Notes under the pieces: model-generated
Databases searched by the model: none
Told to the model about the DNA's origin: nothing
Seen by the model: the letters and a program-made list of their open reading frames with translations, nothing else
Position numbers and translations under genes: made by a program
Shown: positions 6,209 to 6,411 of the stretch, one piece after another
Numbering within the stretch: position 1 is the first letter of the stretch
Layout: each line of letters begins with the position of its first letter
Source: OFTM291 sp041741375
GTDB lineage: Bacteria > Gemmatimonadota > Gemmatimonadetes > Gemmatimonadales > GWC2-71-9
Assembly (NCBI GenBank): GCA_041741375.1
Contig: JBGSKF010000063.1
Coordinates: 1 to 6,411, forward strand
Direction of reading: 5' to 3'
DNA: 6,411 nucleotides

Positions 6209-6411
6209 CACGACAGGTTCCCGATCTCGGATGGCGCACATCGGCAGGATGGGGGACCCTTCCACCCCCCAAAACACAAATCCGTGATCTCGGCGCGCGA
6301 AGCGTGGAGCCGCGGGAATCATGCGGAGACCCTCCGTGTCCTCCGCGGACTCTGTGGTGATCCCCCACGTCACCCCGGATTGAACCACGGAGAACACGGA
6401 GGACGCAGAGG
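6209..6411 (+). repeat. Tandem intergenic element, copy 2 (reaches window end)
   Basis: This is the second copy of the preceding element, with its core at 6303-6411 and inverted arms at 6331-6358 and 6384-6411. The 5' half keeps CATCGGCAGGATGGGGG and the C-run CCACCCCCCAAAA but diverges afterwards, with a net gain of four bases. The last base of the window falls on the same GCAGAGG where the homology block of copy 1 ends, so whether further copies follow cannot be seen. Confidence 0.87.

Larger units (their letters stand above)
5747..6411. other. Gene-free, repeat-rich region downstream of the stress-protein gene
   Basis: No credible gene is present in these 665 bases. The open frames on the minus strand translate repeat DNA: one opens with the artefact peptide MDSRVRGNDG, produced by a GGATTCCCGCG-type hairpin, and two others share an identical 31-residue start because they read the two tandem copies at the end. 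The region holds a compound hairpin, a cluster of small hairpins and two copies of a roughly 200-bp element, listed individually. Such a stretch behaves like a landing zone for repeats between operons. Confidence 0.85.

Noticed and set aside
5883..6397. Minus-strand frames in both tandem copies (starts at 6182 and 6397) that share their first 31 residues or so
   Set aside because: The shared peptide simply reflects the near-identical repeat cores. The frames lose register at the indels, carry no recognisable domain and have no convincing ribosome binding site.
5998..6411. CRISPR array made of the tandem units
   Set aside because: Units are about 200 bp, there are only two copies, and there are no 25-40 bp repeats with regular spacers or cas genes.

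Overview
The window comes from a GC-rich Gram-negative bacterium. The evidence is strong G/C bias in third codon positions, a periplasmic adaptor subunit of an efflux pump, and an envelope O-acyltransferase module. The phylum cannot be fixed from this stretch. The repeat-laden intergenic DNA would fit a Gemmatimonadota, Acidobacteriota or proteobacterial environmental genome, but that is a guess. All six protein genes are on the + strand, in two tight clusters separated and followed by repeat-rich non-coding DNA.

Positions 1-2299 hold the end of an ABC exporter operon resembling E. coli ybhGFSR. It consists of a 5'-truncated HlyD-type adaptor, a DrrA/YbhF-like ATPase and one ABC-2 permease, joined by 4-nt GTGA and ATGA stop/start overlaps. 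Only one permease follows the ATPase before the operon stops.

Positions 2300-2791 hold no gene. Two arrays of the hexamer CGTACN lie in opposite orientation about 200 bp apart. Between them are a purine-rich G-AAGG tract and a small perfect hairpin. A TTGACA box sits about 100 bp before the next gene.

Positions 2792-5746 hold a second compact operon. It contains an AlgI/DltB-type MBOAT O-acyltransferase, a membrane-anchored DltD/AlgX-like (SGNH-like) partner overlapping it by 26 nt, and a one-domain universal stress protein coupled by an ATGA overlap. The first two look like a module that passes acyl groups across the membrane to an extracytoplasmic glycan or other acceptor. No polymer synthesis genes are visible, so the acceptor is unknown.

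Positions 5747-6411 hold no credible gene but are dense in structure. First is a compound hairpin of the dRS3-like ATTCCC...GGGAAT type just after the stress-protein gene. Then comes a cluster of short hairpins, most with TGAA loops. Last are two tandem copies, about 211-215 bp apart, of an element whose 109-bp 3' core differs at only one base and itself contains a 28-bp imperfect inverted repeat. The second copy runs into the window edge, so the array may continue.

I found no CRISPR array, tRNA, rRNA, transposase or clear new defence system. The non-coding repeats and the acyltransferase-stress protein linkage are the parts most worth a second look.
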